From Liolophura sinensis (lineage: Eukaryota > Mollusca > Polyplacophora > Chitonida > Chitonidae): DNA of 64,000 nt. The position numbers and the translations under genes were made by a program. The notes under the pieces are model-generated. The model made no database searches, had not been told where the DNA came from, and saw nothing but the letters and a program-made list of their open reading frames with translations. Positions 45,640 to 57,443 of the stretch are shown in pieces; positions within the stretch are counted from its first letter, which is position 1; every line of letters starts with the position of its first letter. The stretch lies in assembly GCF_032854445.1 (NCBI RefSeq), contig NC_088307.1:6384001-6448000 (forward strand), written 5' to 3'.

Positions 45640-46015
45640 TTTATTGTTCACCCAATGGTCAGTTTTTGCGTGAACAGGGGCTCATCCATTGGTCAATTTT
45701 GGCGCAACATGGAACTGAAGGAGCTGCGCTCGCGCGTTACTTCACTTTCCCCATTGTTCAGTTTTGGCGCGAAATTGAGCTCAGAGATGGGCTAGTTTTG
45801 GCGTAAATTGGAGCTTAGGGAGCTGCTCTTGCGCTTGACGTCACGCGCCTGCTGTAGGAGTTGCGCACACTGGTTCGTTGGCGCGCCTCGCGTGACGTGT
45901 GACGTCACGCACATGCGCCTCGCTCATGGGAGCGTGGACTCAACGACACACCTCCAACTCCATCTCTCCAATACCGCACGTTCTGCCCTTTCTATACTAC
46001 TTTTATATAAAGGTT
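45640..46015 (+). promoter_or_regulatory. Candidate promoter or enhancer with E2F, CCAAT and CRE motifs
   Basis: Repeated modules of an inverted or direct CCAAT (CCAATGG, CATTGG) followed by TTTTGGCGC. The copy at 45761 reads GTTTTGGCGCGAAATT, a full E2F-type palindrome. Downstream are two exact TGACGTCA sites (45837 and 45900) with an NRF1-like CACGCACATGCGCC, then TTTTATATAAAGG at about 46001. The combination and the local CpG density are unlike the surrounding AT-rich DNA. No coding exon that would use it is visible nearby, so function and direction are inferred. Confidence 0.45.
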
Positions 46016-46019
46016 TAAA

Positions 46020-47170
46020 GGAGGACTTATTAGCTACCATTTGCACAGTAATAAACTGACCAATATGTCTTATGCTTGGTACGCAAACACTACCAGCGAT
46101 CGTCAGAAGTTTAAAAGTTTAAAAACGGAATTGTTGATCAACTGTTAACTGAATTGCCGACTGTCGTTAATGCTTTGGCCCAAAGGCATAGACAGAACAT
46201 ACTTGGTACGCAAAGCCTACCTTGCAAGTCGTACAAAAAGTTTTCTTACATCAAAAGTTTTTAACAACTGACGTAATTATTGAATTTTGGCATCATTTTG
46301 TTGGGTTTGCCAAATGATGTTTGACTGCGAAGTACATTTATGAGACATCTATGCTTGTTGGTGAATGCATTTTAACAATTCGGTTAACAATTCACTGTCA
46401 TCCTGCCATAATGTGTTTGTGTACCAAGTATTATAGAGTTCTGTAAGACCTGACATCACATAACGTCGGGCCTTTTGTGGGGCCTTGTTTAATAATGGTG
46501 GCGTTACCAAGTACGCACGGTCTGTGCCTATTGGCTAAGGCGTGAGCGCCGGTTAATACGTCAGTTTATCGTTTGGTAAACAATTTAGCGTGCCTAATAC
46601 TTCAGACATTGACGCTAACTATTAATTAATAACTAACTATGAATGTTAATTATTAGCTAACAGTTTGGTTAGCAGTTCAGCGTGACGTCATTTAACCTTT
46701 GATGTTAAAACGTCTGACGCGGATTGAAAAGTGATATAATATCTGTACCTCTACAAATATTGATTATGGCTTACCAGTTACAGTTCATAATAAATAAAAT
46801 TTCTGTAAGGCAATAATGACTAGAAGGGCTTTTCAAGCTGTGTTCATGTGTTGATGGTTCAGTAAACATTTTCAGTGTGACCTCACATTAGGGTATATTA
46901 GTTCAGGCGTCATGCCCAGTAAGCAGTTGAGCTTACTCCTTGGTCAACTTACTGTGACGTCACCTAACGTCGGGCGTTAAAGATTAATGAATCAATTTTA
47001 GCAAAGTGGTGCTGGAGAACGAATTAGAACCTGTTTGTGTCTGTAACATAAGGTTCAATTAAAATACGTTTTCTATGGAATAAAAAATAATAGATACCTT
47101 TTAAATAAATCTTCCATATCTAAAATTTATCTTAAGTCGGGTATAACCAGTCAGAAAAAATTCTGTAATC
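46020..47170. other. Non-coding stretch with repeated ACGTC-type motifs
   Basis: No gene recognised. GACGTCA occurs at about 46684 and 46960, and ACGTCGGGC at 46463 and 46970. TTGGTACGCAAA with CTACC recurs at 46076 and 46204, suggesting an old duplication. Confidence 0.4.
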
Positions 47171-47177
47171 TTTCATC

Positions 47178-47710
47178 ACCCCCTGGTGTCAGAATCGGGA
47201 ATTATATGCATCACGTGATAGTCCGTATTAAGTCTCATTAACAAGTATGATGTCTGTGGGCGCAGTATTTATGGAGATATGGGCCAGACTGCTTTTCAGA
47301 CAGCTATTCACAGAAGCGCCCCCTGGTGTCAGAATCGGGAATCATTGGCATCACGTGATAACCCGTATTAAGTCTCATAAAGATACCAAATATGATGTCT
47401 GTAGGTGCAGTATTTATGGAGATCTGGGCCAGACTGCTACTCAGACTGCTATTCACAGAAGCGGCCCCTGGTGTCAGAATAGGGAATCACTGGCATCGCG
47501 TGTTAGCCCTCATTAAGTGTCAGTAATGTACTAAGCATGATGTCTGCAGGTGCACTATTAATGGAGATAAGGTCCGGTCTGCTATTCAGACTGCTATTCA
47601 CAGAAGCGCCCCCTGGTGTCAGAATCAGAAATTTTTGGCATGACGTGATAGCCCGCATTAAGTGTTATTAATGTACCAAGTACGATGTCTGTAGGTGCAG
47701 TATTAATCGA
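47178..47710. repeat. ~142-bp tandem repeat with CTCF-like core in each unit
   Basis: Four units start at about 47178, 47318, 47462 and 47605. Each begins with CCCCTGGTGTCAGAAT; units 2 and 4 read AAGCGCCCCCTGGTGTCAG, close to the reverse of the conserved CTCF core (GGGGGCGC). Units 1 and 2 also have ATCACGTGAT, an E-box palindrome that is altered in units 3 and 4. The remainder (GATGTCTG.AGGTGCAGTA, GGAGATATGGGCCAGACTGC) is conserved. No open frame is supported. Confidence 0.7.
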
Positions 47711-47714
47711 GATA

Positions 47715-48490
47715 TAGCCGAATGACTGATAACTGCGAACCGCAGTCTAACTTCACTCAAGTTATAGCCTGTACTGTATATGTAATTGTTCAATAAAAAC
47801 TATGATTTTATGTTAATTGATTTAGCCTACAGTTAACATTCAACTTCTCTCTCCCTACATTATATAAGTCACAGCCCATGAGTAGCTAATAAACTTCATA
47901 CAAAGTGCATTGTACGCAATTTAGTTATAAAGACAGATTTATATCTAAACTTTCGAGAGTTAATGCAATTACAGTTTATGCAAACTGAAATTTGCCGGTT
48001 TTCATACACGTCACAGTCTACACATGCACAGGGGCCATAAACTCTTTCACAATCTGCTTGTATGGATGATTATATTGAGCACACAGGCAACATTCCAACC
48101 ACTGCACCCCTGTGACCTCATGTCTTCGTCAAACAAACACGTGTGCTAGATACAAGTTATCTGTATACTGCTGGCTAAATTAGTTGATGACTGCCGAGTG
48201 TCATAATACATGTAGCTATAGCCGCATAAGTCACTGATGGCTTTACTGTACATGTGCATTCCATTGTCTTTTTATTAGTGGCAATAATGGTACCGGTAGC
48301 TAAAATCTTTGAATGAATGAATGGTTATGGCGAACGCCACATCGGCAATATTTCGGTGATATTGTGTCCATCTAAAACCTTGAACATGTTGAAGAGTCAG
48401 ATACATGTGTTACAACTATAGAGATGTCATTCAAGTTCAGTAGGTATTTCAGTCATTGACAATCTACAGTACAGCCGGATCCTAGCCGAA
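47715..48490. other. Stretch without a supported gene
   Basis: AT-rich, with no mobile element or exon recognised. Confidence 0.45.
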
Positions 48491-48584
48491 TATCCTACAC
48501 CCATGGTCACGGACTATCCAGGGGACTATACGCGGACGGTCCAGTGGAATGTTGTAAAATGATGCTCGGATCGTCCATCCACGA

Positions 48585-49045
48585 TGATACCATGCATGGT
48601 GGCGCCATGATACACGAATTCTGATCGTCCATCATACGCGTACAGTTTAACATGATCCGACCCATCAATTACGCCGACCGTGGATCCATGATGGGCGTAT
48701 GATATTCTGCAGGAACGCGGCTGCACTGTACAGAACCCTCAAACATTGGCGCAAACGATCGTTTAGTTCACTCAGAGGTTACCGGTATGCAAATTCAAAC
48801 ACAGGCAAACCATTATTTGACTGGTGTTTTACGCTGTACAGGTATTTTAAGAGCATGATGGCCCCATGACACGAATTCTGATCGGATTCTACGTCCATCA
48901 CACGCGTACAGTTTAACATGATCCGACCATGGTGGACCCATCAATTACGCCGACCGTGGATCCATGATGGGCGTATGATATTCTGCAGGAACGCGACTGC
49001 ACTGTACAGAACCCTCAAAAATTGGCGCAAACGATCGTTTAGTTC
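48585..49045. repeat. Direct duplication of ~170 bp
   Basis: 48605-48755 and 48865-49045 share CACGAATTCTGATC, ACGCGTACAGTTTAACATGA, CAATTACGCCGACCGTGGAT, CCATGATGGGCGTATGATAT and CGCAAACGATCGTTTAGTTC. A SINE-A scrap (48814-48850) separates them. Upstream (48495-48605) is rich in short GGAC/GTCC and CATG palindromes. Confidence 0.75.
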
Positions 49046-49204
49046 GCACAGGCAAAACATTTCCCATTCGAGCCAAATGGCACAAATTTAGAAAAGACCC
49101 AAGTAGAAAAAAGGCGATGTTATCACGTCTTCATCAGTTAAGTGCATGTACAATAAGTGCGCTGATAAAACTTTGTCATCTTTGTTGAGGAAAGCAAAAT
49201 GAGT

Positions 49205-49473
49205 TTTTATTTATTTATTTGATTGGTGTTTTACGCCGTACTCAACAATATTTCACTTATACGACGGCGGCCAGCATTATGGTGGGTGGAAACAGGGTAC
49301 AGCTCGGGGGAAACCCACGGCCATCCGCAGGTTGATGTCAGACCTTCCCACGTACGGCCGGAGAGGAAGCCAGCACGAGCTGGACTTGAACTCACAGCGA
49401 CCGCATTGGTGCGAGACTCCTGGGTCATTACGCTGCGTTAGTGCGCTAACCAACTGAGCCACGGAGGTCCCCC
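49205..49473 (-). mobile_element. SINE-A, full length, with 11-bp target-site duplication
   Basis: Inverted tail with ATTT repeats, TTTTACGCCGTACTCAACAA, body and complete tRNA-like head ending CTGAGCCACGGAGGTCC. Flanked by GCAAAATGAGT at 49194-49204 and 49474-49484. Confidence 0.9.
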
Positions 49474-49489
49474 GCAAAATGAGTGCCAC

Positions 49490-51195
49490 AGGAGGTACAT
49501 GTATTTCTACCGACCAAAGGATGTCATATTACATGTCAGGTTGAAAAAATCGTGGATCCAAAACTCTGTTTCAACACGATAAAAGACTTTGTTACTCACT
49601 CAGTCGTGCTTAGTAAACATTGAAAAGAGTTAGGCCCCTACATGTAGTTAACTTGAGTTGTAAGCTTTAAAATTGAGGCTAAATTATCGAGATGTCCGTC
49701 ACATTCTGGAACGTCAGAAATGTTTCCTAGGTATTTCTCAGCAATTCTGAAATCCTCATGTCTGCAAAAGTCGAGCGGTTGTCGACCACTCAGTGGAGTG
49801 TGGACCTTTTTTCAATCTGTGTGTGTACCTGCAGCTATTTGTATACACGATGGGCAGGAAGTAAAACGGCTGATGATGTTGGAAAATTACATATAGCACA
49901 GGAAGAATGTATCTTTTGACACAGGAAATTGTTCTTCACATGAAATTCTGAGATCCATATGAGAGAAAGGTTGTTCCGGAAATTGTATTTATGACCTGCT
50001 GCATTGCACTCTTCACATAGGGGAGATAACTCAAAGTGACACAGAGTTTAGTGTGCCCAGTGCTCCATCCTTTTTTTTTTCGTGAAATTATAAGATTTAT
50101 TCAGTCAGACACATCAATCAGTCAGTGACAGTTGATACATTTTAAACAAAAATACTGAGAGATTATCGTAATTTTTCTGTGATAATTAAATGTAATTAAT
50201 TTAAAATACCAGACACCAAGATTTATTTGATGAAATGTTATTAACATAAAATTATTATATACAGGTAAATCGATTGCCCCAGTAGAAATAGGTGGGAACG
50301 TCAGAAATGTTTCCTAGGTCAAAAGTGTTTCCCAGCAATTCTGTAATCCTCATGCCTTCACAAGTCCAGTGGTTGTTGACCACTCAATGTAATATGACTG
50401 GGGACCACTGTATTGTGGGGTGTCAAGTATAAACTTGTCCACTATTACATCTGAATTTCGTATTCAATTCCTGCAAAATCCGTTTTGGCGTAACCTGTTT
50501 GCATGCCAATGGGTAAAGCAAAAATAAAAATTCCGCAATCTTTTTCCTGGTCAGGCAGATTTTTCAAATTTTGAGGGCTGTGCACACCACACTATCTTGA
50601 AATAGTTATATCTATTATAGTTCTGACATCAGTTGGCCATGTTCCTAGCTCAGTTTCCAGATTACCCTGAAAGCTAAGCTGGGTTCAAAGAATGAAACAA
50701 ATCCCAGAAACCGATTCCACAAAGCCATTTCTGACTTAAGCCATAATTAAAAACCTCGTCACAATGCTTAGGTTTCGACACTTTATCTTTGGGTTGCGTT
50801 TAGAAATTGGTCAAAATTTTTTTTACAGAGCGCAGAAGTGAACATTATAAGCATGTCTCAAATTTTGACTTAAGTCAGAAATGACTTTGGAATCGACCAC
50901 AGATCTATCCATCATATAGATTATATGCAGGCACACGGTGTAAGAACTGAGTCATGGTAGCTACGTGTCTTAACAGACATTCTGGTCCCCTAATCACTAA
51001 TTTTGCTGATTAATTAATTACCCTGACCTAGTGAGATAATTCTTAAGTGTTTTTGTTTCCAGGCTGAGACACTGGTCTTAAAGTCCTTCATTCAACATTT
51101 ACTATATGACCATATTCTAAATACTGCCTGTAAATTAATTAGCTCAGTCATTTCCAGGTTTACATATGTATGTTTTTCACCCTGCGTGCTGCTTG
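49490..51195. other. Stretch without a supported gene
   Basis: Contains a diverged direct repeat: GGAACGTCAGAAATGTTTCC... with GTTG.CGACCACTCA occurs at about 49706-49805 and 50290-50385. Nothing coding recognised. Confidence 0.45.
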
Positions 51196-51202
51196 TATTA
51201 TA

Positions 51203-51380
51203 TTTGATTTATTTATTTAGTTAGTTAGTTTGACGCCACACTCAAGGATATTTCACTTCTACAGCTTGTGTGAGGTAACCAAGCCGAGCCCAAGGGAAAC
51301 CCACAACCACCCCCAGAATGCTAGCAAACATTCCCATGTCTGATCTGAGAGAAATCAAAGCAGTATGAGCTGGACTTCAT
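51203..51380 (-). mobile_element. Old SINE-A copy
   Basis: Inverted tail (GACGCCACACTCAAGGATAT) and body (GAGCCCAAGGGAAACCCACA) with a partial head (AGTATGAGCTGGACTTCAT). Confidence 0.65.
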
Positions 51381-51779
51381 TGTATTTCATTTAAACTTTT
51401 TAACAATTTGTACAATCTAATGTTTCATACGTCAACAAAGACATAATTTTGATCCAATTACCTGACAAACAGAATCAGCGTCGCCGACTGCAGACAAAAT
51501 AAAGGACGATTCTAAAAATACATAAGTAGACAGAAGATCAGTCTACTGTTCCATGTTAACAAAGACATATAAAATTTAGTTCACACAAACATTCAGAATA
51601 AATCTCTCAAACAGCACATTAAAAGTGATGTTAAAAATATATGGAATATCAATATCAATATAAAATGATACGCCGTTATATAAAAATAGTGAACTGAATA
51701 AGAGCAAATTCTTTAAGAGCAAATTATCCTTGTGTTTGTTCTGTTCACTTTCCACCAGGACATCTTTAAATTGTGCCAT

Positions 51780-51920
51780 TGCTTCGATCGTTCGATTGAG
51801 TCATCACTTCGTGCCATCCTTCTATCGCTTCGTGTCATCCTTCCATCGCTTCGTGCCATCACCGGGCGATGGACCGATGGTACGATGATAGTCTTATCCG
51901 GCTTCCATATCTCATCAATC
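51780..51920. repeat. Fold-back element, copy 2
   Basis: CTTCGTGCCATCCTTC, CGCTTCGTGTCATCCTTCCA and CACCGGGCGATGGACCGATG, ending ATCCGGCTTCCATATC. Copy 1 begins TATATGGAAGCCGAAT, so the two copies are in opposite orientation and share an outer end. Confidence 0.6.
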
Positions 51921-52000
51921 ATTACCCAATACACCACTTGAACAGCACTTGAACAGCACTTGAACAGCCGCTCCAGGCGCTTGACAAAGTGTTAACTTTG

Positions 52001-52235
52001 TCGGGAAGTCTGTTGTCTGAGTGATGACAGAACGTATAGGCCTACGGTAGATTAGTATGACGCAATACTGTGTCACATTCAACATGATATCTTGTTAGAA
52101 TTATAGGCTACAGCCTTTGTTGAAATAATAGAATGTATGTGCTGTACTTAAAAGAATATAATCTGCTGCAGGTAAGGGCTGAATAATCTGCTAAAATACC
52201 CGAATATATTCTTGCATCACTCAAGCATCAGCTAG
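52001..52235. mobile_element. MITE with ~25-bp inverted ends
   Basis: Left end AAGTCTGTTGTCTGAGTGAT, right end TTCTTGCATCACTCAAGCAT. Inside are TATTCTG/CAGAATA-like palindromes. Same family as 3717-3910, 8709-8905 and 33905-34080. Confidence 0.5.
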
Positions 52236-52374
52236 ATTTAATGTTCAATTTAGGACATTATTTTGAGTTTTCAACAACTGAGTCTCATGGGTGAAGGCTT
52301 TTTCAAATGGTCTAGGATTTCTAATTTCTGTCCCAAATTATAATACGCGTACGAGTCAACCGTGATCATCCCTG

Positions 52375-53010
52375 GCGCTTGGGTATTTCACAATGCGCAC
52401 GCAAGCCTGGTTCGGGTCATACCAAAGACTTATATACATACCAAAATATTATATACTTGTTGCTGACTCGGTTGGCGCTCAGCGGTGATCAAGAGGTTCG
52501 TATACAAGTAACAAACATGCATAAAAAGCGCACGTATCGCCATAGACGTATAGAGGTATAAACTACCACACAGATGAGCATGTAACACCTACAACTTCCT
52601 GGAGCCTTTATAATCACTAGCATACTGAGTTACTTGTGCAAGTTTGCTTCCAATGACGGTGTTTTAAATGAGCTATAGGCCTATAGCATACTTTGAACTA
52701 AACAGGTCAAACTGGCCTGTGTGAAAATTCATAGGTATACACGTTTCTTTATTGGGACGACTGCTAGGCCTATACATACAGGCCTACTAACACTAGTTAA
52801 ATATCAGTGACATAGGCCTATTAGGAAGACTATAGGCAAAGTAATAGGCCTGTACACCCACCAGACAGCTGGCCTATCTCGTGCGGTATGATGTTGGATC
52901 AGTGGCGGCAGTACTTCGGCGGCATACGGACTCGCCCTGTCGTAAGACACAGATATGAACAAACATCTTATGACTCCTTGTCGTCAAAAGGCTGAACGAC
53001 GTACAGGCCT
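52375..53010. other. SINE-B' scraps and TAGGCCTA-rich stretch
   Basis: 52395-52510 (TTCGGGTCATACCAAAGACT, GTTGCTGACTCGGTTGGCGC) and 52880-53005 (ATCAGTGGCGGCAGTACTTC) match internal pieces of the SINE-B' type. Between them, 52670-52880 holds about seven AGGCCTA motifs, several as full TAGGCCTA palindromes. Confidence 0.5.
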
Positions 53011-53122
53011 CAGGCATACATACATATTATACCTAGCTTATCTTGCGAGATTTTGATCTCAACTTGAGTGCACGAAAACAACTTGTCAACAAACGCGGTT
53101 GCCAGGACACCTGGATCAATGG

Positions 53123-53126
<4 letters not shown>

Positions 53127-53176
<50 letters not shown>
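53127..53176. repeat. TA dinucleotide repeat
   Basis: About 25 TA units. Frames across it read (IY)n and are not genes. Confidence 0.95.
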
Positions 53177-53179
<3 letters not shown>

Positions 53180-54620
53180 ACGGTATCTTCATTAATTATC
53201 TGCATATCATATCTTATCTTCTTGGCCACGAGCTAAAATTATATGCTAAAATCACATCTTCATTCGCAGAGGGCGAAAATTCTAAAATATCAATAAGTAG
53301 GCGTACATATATGTGTCAGAACTGAAAGAGCCAAGTCCGTGTTCGGTTTAAACATGCATGGTGCTTGTTTTACATATACCCTCGTTAACTCGGCCATATT
53401 TGCCAAGAAAAACAAGTCTGAACTCAGACTTTCTTTCGAAGTCGATGGCTTCCTCCACTGGGGTTGATTTGGACAGGTAGCTGTTGTCTTTAAAGCTCCA
53501 CGAGTGTTTTCTTCCGAGTTTTAACAAGCGGTTTGATGTCTCGTGTGCCTAGGTATCGTAATAAGATTCAAAACAGAGAGCACTGTGACTTGCAGTCATT
53601 CGTTGTGCAACGAATGACATAACTGGTCACAACAACAACTTTGGAAACATTGCATTCCAGCGGACGGGCACTCCGATGGACACCCTTAATTATGACATTG
53701 TGCGAATTTTCTTAATATTTGTTAATGATATTGTCAAGTCTTGCCCTCTCGTTAGTCAGTCGACTATTTGGGATATATCATGTTCCGATATAGGCCTACA
53801 TATGAAAATGTAAAATAAGTAACGGACAGTAAATACATGTAAAATAAATTGTAATCGTATCAGAGAATTTGATGTTCTGCAAAAGCGTGCATTTGATGTT
53901 CAACTCAGCAGTTCATCTTAACGATATACCATCAGATGAGATGGAATTTATAAGTTTGCCAAAATTTGAGATAAATTTAGCGTCTGACGTAATTACCATA
54001 CTTTTGATCAAACTCAACTTTTCAAGGGGCATCAATTGCAGGCCACAGGGAAACACTTCAGTTCTTGAGTATACTGGGTCTTCAGAGCACTAAAGTGTTG
54101 CTTATATAGGTCTAATTCTCACAAGCACACTAGACTTGACCAATTTTGTTTTCTTATTTTCTACAGTTTAAAAACACACTGGCATGAAAATTCCCATTCA
54201 AGGTTTTGTTGTGACATTATTTCAGTACCCAGATAACTTGGTGTTTTGCATTATTTAGCATGATCATGACAAAGAAGATGTCCGAGAAGTTACTTTTTTT
54301 CAGTGATGCATTGTTTACCATAGCATATCAATGATATCAACTTAAATGATTAAATTATAATCTGAAAGTGCTGTCTTGGCATACTGGAGTTTTTAATTAT
54401 GGCAGCATATTTTATTCTACAATTCACAGTCATTCACTGAGCAATTTTAACCACTAAATTTTTGTTGCATTTTTTGTTTTAGTGTCTGTATATAATAGAC
54501 AGGAGTTGTTAGACATATTTGAAACTATGTTTGTATTCCATAGATAACTTATGGCTTACTTGCTATTAGCACACTTCTCTAAAGTAAGGTAATAGTTATA
54601 TGACTGCATTTATCGGTTGC
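53180..54620. other. Upstream region of the 55-kb gene, no exon recognised
   Basis: The first coding exon at 55174 has a splice acceptor, so at least one 5' exon must lie upstream. I could not identify it; the less AT-rich stretch near 53440-53560 is only a candidate by composition. Confidence 0.35.
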
Positions 54621-54642
54621 ATAGTTTCCGAAGTCTTGTATT

Positions 54643-54792
54643 TATTTATTTATTTGATTGGTGTTTTACGCCGTACTCAAGAATATTTCACTTATACGAC
54701 GGCGGCCAGCATTATGGTGGGTGGAAACCGGGCACAGCCCGGGGGAAACCCACAACCATCCGCAGGTTGCTGACAGACCTTCCCACTTACGG
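54643..54792 (-). mobile_element. 5'-truncated SINE-A with target-site duplication
   Basis: Inverted tail with ATTT repeat, body ACAGCCCGGGGGAAACCCAC, stopping at CCCACTTACGG. Flanked by CCGAAGTCTTGTATT at 54628-54642 and 54793-54807; the first bases may belong to the SINE. Confidence 0.85.
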
Positions 54793-55173
54793 CCGAAGTC
54801 TTGTATTGAGAGGAATTCTATATTAATTAGTGGACATGGTATCAATTGAAATGTAATGATATTAATAAGCATTTGTTCTACAAGATTAAATCTCACGACA
54901 TAAAGTGTAGACTTTGTTTATGTAGAAATCAGTCAAGCATAATAACCGCAGCTCATGAGTCAAATGCTATTTAACCTGTGAACATGCAATTGCAATGTAT
55001 GTGCCTTATGCGCACCAGGAAATGACTCAGTAGAAATGAATGCTTAGAATAGAGGGGTAATTAGGACTGATGTGAATACCATAATATAGTGGTTATAAAT
55101 ATATATGATAATAAAAAAGCTCATAGTAAATGATGGTAAATTTATATTGTGTAATTATTTTTTTGTATTTCAG

Positions 55174-55989
55174 CTGGATATTAAATTATTAAATAAGATA
55201 ATGATGCAACAGAATTCTCGAAGAGGCGGACGGCCAAGCCGCTTTGAGCCCTCAAGTTTGCCTGGAGCTGGGTTACTTGGAGATGCCCCAGGTAGAGGGG
55301 GCTTCCCTGCTGGATTTAACCCTGCTAACACGTCACTTCTTGGGCAAGCCCCTGGCCCAGGTAATCGTAGCATGCAGATGCCCAGTTTTGGGTCAGCAGG
55401 TCAAGGGACTGGCATGGGAGTGGCCCAGAGCCTAATGGGAATGGGAGGCGCCAAGGGAGGCAACCAACAGATGGCCAACATTTTGCAGCATCAGAATGGC
55501 ATCATGGGAAACTTCTTACAGCAACAACAACAACAGCAGCATCAGCAACGTCGTCAACAGCCACAAATGCAACAACCACAACAACAGCAGCGTCTGCCAA
55601 CACAGAATATACGCGACACCCAACTCAACATTGTCAACAGTCTCCTAAAGGGGGCAATGTCGAATCAGGGAGCATCAGGACAAATAAACAACCAGATGAG
55701 AGCTGCCAACAGCATTCTTGGTAACTTCCCTCGACCACCTGGTTCAATGCCGGGGGGAATAGCAGGAATGAAAGGAGGAAATTTCGGAGCTCAAAATCTG
55801 GGTCAGATGGCAGGTTTGGGGAGAAAAGCGCCCTCTGGCCTGGGCCTGCTAGATAACCCGCCTATTCCCTCCATCTTTAACCTCAATACTAATCCGACCA
55901 ATCAACTTGCTCAACGAAAGAGGGCTGGGATGATGGACGGAAGGAACAGGTTTGAACCGGATGTGAAGAGGTACCGTAAAGATCTAGGG
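55174..55989 (+). CDS. First coding exon, G/Q/N-rich RNA-binding-type protein
   Basis: Acceptor TTTTTTTGTATTTCAG and donor GTGAGT. The likely start is ATG at 55201, or the adjacent ATG at 55204; the frame is open upstream to the acceptor, so an earlier start in a previous exon is possible. The 263 codons encode a Gly/Pro/Leu-rich start (RGGRPSRFEPSSL, PGAGLLGDAPGRGG), a Met/Gly segment, a Gln tract at residues about 107-130 interrupted by His/Arg/Pro/Met, and a NILQHQNGIMGN/NSLLKGAMSN/NSILGNF motif series. A basic end follows (AQRKRAGMMDGRNRFEPDV then KRYRK) that could be a nuclear localisation signal. Composition suits a nuclear matrix or RNA-binding protein of the matrin/AKAP8/ZNF326 kind, but no folded domain is reached, so I give no name. 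Coding is well supported by codon regularity and splice sites. Confidence 0.8.
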
Positions 55990-56389
55990 GTGAGTGGCAG
56001 TGGTCAGTGTGACTGGCATTGTACTGTACCATATATAAACTATGATTGATTAGTAGGAATCTTTGCTTTTAATACCTTTGTTTTACAGACAATTCGGTAA
56101 GCCTCTAGCATGCAACATCTACAATTCAGTGGTAATAGACTGGTTTTTGCCATCAGTTGACAAGTGGACCTGGACCTTTAGACCTGTTTATAGGGCCTAT
56201 GAGAGACATGAGTTCACGGGAGTTTTGTGTGGGGGCGCTCGCGCATATACCAAAAGTTTGGTGTAGATAAGGCTCCATTCGCCCATTGTTCGTGCGCGAA
56301 GACCGTGTACCACCAGGGTTGTAACCCCAAGTTTCAGTATATATGCAAGCGCCACTACTTGTAACTCCCGTGAACATGTGTCCCTTAAG

Positions 56390-56651
56390 TTTTGATTTTT
56401 ATTTGATTTGATTGGTGTTTTACGCCGTACTCAAGAGTATTTCACTTATACGACGGCAGTCAGCATCATGGTGGGTGGAAACCGGGCAGAGCCCAGGGGA
56501 AACCCACGACCATCCGCAGGTTGCTGAAGACCTTCCCATGAAAGGAAGCCAGCATGGGCTGAACTTGAACTCACAGCGACCGCATTGGTGAGAGACTCCT
56601 GAGTCATCACGCTGCGCTAGCGTGCTAACCAACTGAGCCACGGAGGCCCCC
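56390..56651 (-). mobile_element. SINE-A, full length, with 12-bp target-site duplication
   Basis: Inverted tail TTTTACGCCGTACTCAAGAG, body and head ending CTGAGCCACGGAGGCC. Flanked by GTGTCCCTTAAG at 56378-56389 and 56652-56663. It lies in the first coding intron of the plus-strand gene, in antisense. Confidence 0.9.
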
Positions 56652-56669
56652 GTGTCCCTTAAGGCCCTA

Positions 56670-57430
56670 TAGAGGTATTCCAAAGTGTATCCCACTGATA
56701 CACAGAACAGGTTTGACACATAGCCAACATGTTGAGCCTACATATACATTTTCTCCTTGTTCACCGTCAAACTGCTTTCAGATGGTTCTGGTTGGTATGT
56801 GACATCTGACTCGGTTACACAAAATACATCTACTTGTACAGTCTACACTTTTCATTTCCTTATCATGCACAGATATGTACAGTGCGTCTTGATTCATCTA
56901 CATGTATGCTGTCCATATTGCTTCTTTTCGTGTGATCATTTCAGTATTCAAAACATTGTCCTCTACATTGTATGTAATGTCATGTTTAAATCTGACCTCA
57001 GAAACCCTCCTAACTCTTCTTGAATTGTCAGCTTACATGTATTGGTGACAGCCTTTTCCTGTCTACTGGCACACAGATGCTAATATCAAAGACACATATA
57101 TTGGACCCAATGTCATAGCTCTTCAAAAATGTTGAACACCAGCTTTCCTCTTATCTTTTATATTTGGATATCTATATCTGTTAATAATGTACTTGTGCTG
57201 CATCTATAGTTGTTTTGGCAGATTTAATTTCTTATTTGTACACTGATGACTGCACAATGTCATTGATATTCTCTTGTATTCCATATTCTCTCATTTCTTC
57301 ACATTCATGACCATTCTGAAGACATTGTCTGGGTCTTAAACCAAAGGGCCATAACTCTTGTGTATTCTGTTACTGTTTGGGTCAGAGCTTTCTCTTTGTG
57401 TATGTAACTCAGTGGTTATCCCCTCCTGTT
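56670..57430. other. Intron 1, remainder
   Basis: T-rich intronic sequence with no recognised feature, ending in the acceptor TCCTGGTTACAG at 57443. Confidence 0.5.
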
Positions 57431-57443
57431 GTCCTGGTTACAG

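Noticed and set aside
45808-46059. Small ORF in the E2F/CRE-rich block
   Set aside because: It begins with a non-ATG codon, consists of repeated regulatory-like motifs, and runs over the TATA-like box.
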